A stretch of 7,136 bases of DNA from Victivallales bacterium (GTDB lineage: Bacteria > Verrucomicrobiota > Lentisphaeria > Oligosphaerales > Oligosphaeraceae), in assembly GCA_017431185.1 (NCBI GenBank), contig JAFRLP010000451.1:1-7136 (forward strand), read 5' to 3'. Below the pieces are notes generated by a model. The model did not search any database. It had not been told where the DNA came from and saw nothing but the letters and a program-made list of their open reading frames with translations. A program made the translations under genes and the position numbers. This document shows positions 5,051 to 7,136 of this stretch, piece by piece; the first letter of the stretch is position 1; each line of letters starts with the position of its first letter.

Positions 5051-7136
5051 TTATGGCGTATGTCGTATTTCAAAGGACTTGAGTTTGCCTTTGAAGTACC
5101 GTGGCTGGCCTGAGACGGACTTGGTTCCGTCTCCTCCGAATCCCGCCAAGCAGAGTTGTCTGGGCAGACCTGTGCATGGGAAGGACTCGGTTTTGCCGTT
5201 CAGGGTAAGAGAAACTGCGCTCAGATTGTACTGAAGTTCAAGCGCATTCCATTGGTTTTCCACGGGTTCCAGGGCGGTGGCAAAGTTTTTCACCGACGCC
5301 CAGGGCATCTCCTTGGCGAAGCGGCGGTGGAACTCCAGTTCCAGGCGCCCATTCGCCACCTTGAGCAGGAAGCCGTACTGGCGGTCTCCGCAGTGGGTGA
5401 AATAGACCTGCTCTCTGCCCATATCCTCGGGGGTGAAGTCAAACCGAATGGCGTAGCCTGCATGGATGGGAAGGGCGGATGGGGGGAAGACGATGAATTC
5501 GCCGTGCCCGGAAAACGTCAGGCACCAGCCGCCGTCGGGCATTCTCTCCCACAATGGTGCTGTGGGATTGTCTCCTTTGGGCTGGCGGTGGCTGATGAAT
5601 GTGGCTGGCGCCGAATAGGCTGCGCTATGGTAGGCCTCGTAGGCGGTGGGAATCGAGTCGTATGCCCCCGCATTGGCGTAGAATTCCCGTCCCCATTCGG
5701 TGGTGAGGATGTTGCCGGCGTATGATGGGTCAAAGCGGTAGGTGAGACGGGGAACCAGGTTGGCTGGAAGTTTCAGGCTGTATGGTGTGCAGTCGAGGAG
5801 GTCCTGCACGAAGATTTCCGACTGCTTTTCCGTGCGGGGCGGACGCAGGGAGAACGGGCTGCTCCACCAGATTTTGCCGGTGCGGGACACGGCTCGGACC
5901 GCAAACGTCCCATAGGGGTTCACTGGGTGCAGAAAGTCCTGGAAACGCGCCTTGGTTTCGTTGATGGGAAGCGGCAGGCGTTCCATGCGGGTGGGATGCT
6001 CCAGGACAAACTGCAGTCCGTCTGGGAAGACTACGGATTGGATGCCTGTCGGCCTCAGGCGTTCCAGAGGGATTTCCCATTGAAAGGCCTGTCCCTGGTT
6101 TTGGCCTGAGCAACGCTGACCGTTCACCTTGAAAATGGCCTGGGACAATTCGTCGGCGCGGAGGGCGAGCATGCAGTTGATGTGCTCGTGACCAACCCTG
6201 CCGAAATCGAAGTGAGGCTGGTCGGCAAGTAGATGCTCCTGTGATTTGACCGTTGGATTGGGCAGATGGCGGTTGCCTGGATCGACAGCCTGGGTGAAGT
6301 AAACCGCCGATGGCGCGTTCTCCAGGCTGAGGTCGGCCTTGATTCGAATGCTGTTGGGATTGTTCAGATAGGTGAGGTGGAAGAGCAGGTTCCGCCATTC
6401 TGAATCATGCTGGTGGAACTCGTTTTGCGGGTCATGCGAGAAGACCGTGCAACGGTCCTGGATGATTTCCACGCTGTTTAGCGGCTCCGCAAACTCCAAA
6501 TCCGCCGTCACTGGCAGAAGAAGATTCTCGGGGCATCCCCCTGCGGGGGTGCCTGGGGAACCAAAGCGGACATCGGCTTTGCGGACTGGAAGCAGGTTGC
6601 GCAGGGGAGTGGAAAGCCAGGTGCGCTCGCCAATGGCGGTGGGGCGCACCGTCGCAAAGGGGAGGCCCTCCTGGATGACCTGGCAACGGCCACCATACCA
6701 GATGGTCAGCCTGGGAGCAAGCACGTCGGAGGCGACGTATGCGCTGCTGGGCAGGCGGATGGTGTGCTCGGTCAACGCGGAGCGGTCAAAGGGCAGTCTG
6801 GATGTGGCGTGCAGGCACACACCCCTGCTGTCCAGGAGTTCCAGCACCACGGAGTACTCCTCCGGCTGGTCTGTGTCGGGGATGTTGAGCAGTTCCAGCT
6901 CGAAGTCAGGTCCGGCTGGGACTTGCTTCAGGTGCGTGACCAGGAGATTGGGCAGGGACAGGTCATCGCCAGGCAGGGGCGTCGGCTTGTTCCCTTTGAA
7001 CTGGTCGGTGTAGTGGCGCATCAGTCTCATGAGCGCCATGGGGTGGTTCACCGTCGGCTGCAGGTGGGTGTCCTCTCGGTATTCGTCCCATTCGAACAAT
7101 TTGATGAGGTCTGCCTTGTGTTTGCGGCAGAGTTCC
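5051..7136 (-). CDS. Large multidomain protein with C-terminal LamG/concanavalin-like domain (5' part missing)
   Basis: The stop is TAA at 5051-5053. The frame stays open to the window edge, giving 694 visible codons with no certain start. The TTG at 7097-7099 (followed by FEWDEYREDTHLQPT) is unlikely to be the real start because in-frame coding-like sequence (LCRKHKADLIK) precedes it. The aromatic/acidic FEWDEY...THLQPT segment followed by MALMRLMRHYTDQF resembles the end of a TIM-barrel glycoside hydrolase of the GH99/GH71-like kind (WNE.GEGT..EPT); this is weak inference. Several beta-rich stretches follow, including an Ig/FnIII-like segment (FAVRAVSRTGKIWWSSPFSL). The C-terminal approximately 230 residues, from LTYRFDPSYAG on, fit a LamG/concanavalin A-like sandwich: LTFSGHGEFIVFPPSALPIH, then YAIRFDFTPED, GRLELEF, NQWNALELQYN, VSLTLNGK and a closing FKGKLKSFEIRH strand. 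Such domains commonly bind carbohydrate in secreted proteins. Export cannot be judged without the N-terminus. The gene converges on trmB. Confidence 0.8.
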   Translation of the reverse strand, partial: ELCRKHKADLIKLFEWDEYREDTHLQPTVNHPMALMRLMRHYTDQFKGNKPTPLPGDDLSLPNLLVTHLKQVPAGPDFELELLNIPDTDQPEEYSVVLELLDSRGVCLHATSRLPFDRSALTEHTIRLPSSAYVASDVLAPRLTIWYGGRCQVIQEGLPFATVRPTAIGERTWLSTPLRNLLPVRKADVRFGSPGTPAGGCPENLLLPVTADLEFAEPLNSVEIIQDRCTVFSHDPQNEFHQHDSEWRNLLFHLTYLNNPNSIRIKADLSLENAPSAVYFTQAVDPGNRHLPNPTVKSQEHLLADQPHFDFGRVGHEHINCMLALRADELSQAIFKVNGQRCSGQNQGQAFQWEIPLERLRPTGIQSVVFPDGLQFVLEHPTRMERLPLPINETKARFQDFLHPVNPYGTFAVRAVSRTGKIWWSSPFSLRPPRTEKQSEIFVQDLLDCTPYSLKLPANLVPRLTYRFDPSYAGNILTTEWGREFYANAGAYDSIPTAYEAYHSAAYSAPATFISHRQPKGDNPTAPLWERMPDGGWCLTFSGHGEFIVFPPSALPIHAGYAIRFDFTPEDMGREQVYFTHCGDRQYGFLLKVANGRLELEFHRRFAKEMPWASVKNFATALEPVENQWNALELQYNLSAVSLTLNGKTESFPCTGLPRQLCLAGFGGDGTKSVSGQPRYFKGKLKSFEIRHTP

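Noticed and set aside
6372..7013. 213-codon open frame on the plus strand
   Set aside because: It is antisense to the long lectin-like gene, Ser/Arg-rich, with no ribosome-binding site or domain.
1..7136. CRISPR arrays, tRNA/rRNA genes, transposase or integrase genes, toxin-antitoxin pairs
   Set aside because: No regularly spaced repeats, no tRNA cloverleaf, and no motifs of mobile-element or toxin families were found on either strand.

Overview
The window looks like chromosomal DNA from a moderately GC-rich, probably Gram-negative bacterium. The mix of housekeeping RNA methyltransferases, a LysM/coiled-coil envelope protein and a long lectin-like secreted-type protein would fit the PVC group, perhaps a gut Lentisphaerota/Victivallales relative. 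That placement is a guess from protein character only. No phage, CRISPR, tRNA, rRNA or insertion-sequence signature was seen.

Layout: (1) 1-400 (+) holds a decayed remnant of an AAA+ ATPase of the DUF4143 type, with an internal deletion, a frame change and an in-frame stop. (2) 507-1727 (-) is rsmB, the 16S rRNA m5C methyltransferase. (3) 1728-1869 is a divergent promoter region with a perfect TATAAT. (4) 1870-4226 (+) is a tight cluster: a LysM/coiled-coil exported protein, an Lrp/AsnC-type regulator, and a class I PLP aminotransferase whose start lies inside the regulator gene. (5) 4227-4347 is a short intergenic segment almost entirely occupied by three consecutive inverted repeats. (6) 4348-4920 (+) is trmB, tRNA m7G methyltransferase. 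(7) 4915-4959 is a GC-triplet-rich hairpin straddling the trmB stop codon. (8) 5051-7136 (-) is the 3' part of a very long gene, open at the right window edge, ending in a LamG/concanavalin-like domain.

How they work together: the regulator and aminotransferase overlap and are probably translationally coupled, so amino-acid-responsive control of a transaminase is the simplest reading. The LysM protein lies 22 bp upstream in the same apparent transcription unit, but no functional link to amino-acid metabolism is visible. rsmB and trmB are independent RNA-modification genes. The large convergent gene at the right end probably encodes a carbohydrate-active or carbohydrate-binding protein whose N-terminal half is outside the window.

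I found no convincing new multi-gene system. The points most worth checking are the ATPase remnant, the structured segment before trmB, the hairpin over the trmB stop, and the missing half of the lectin-like protein.
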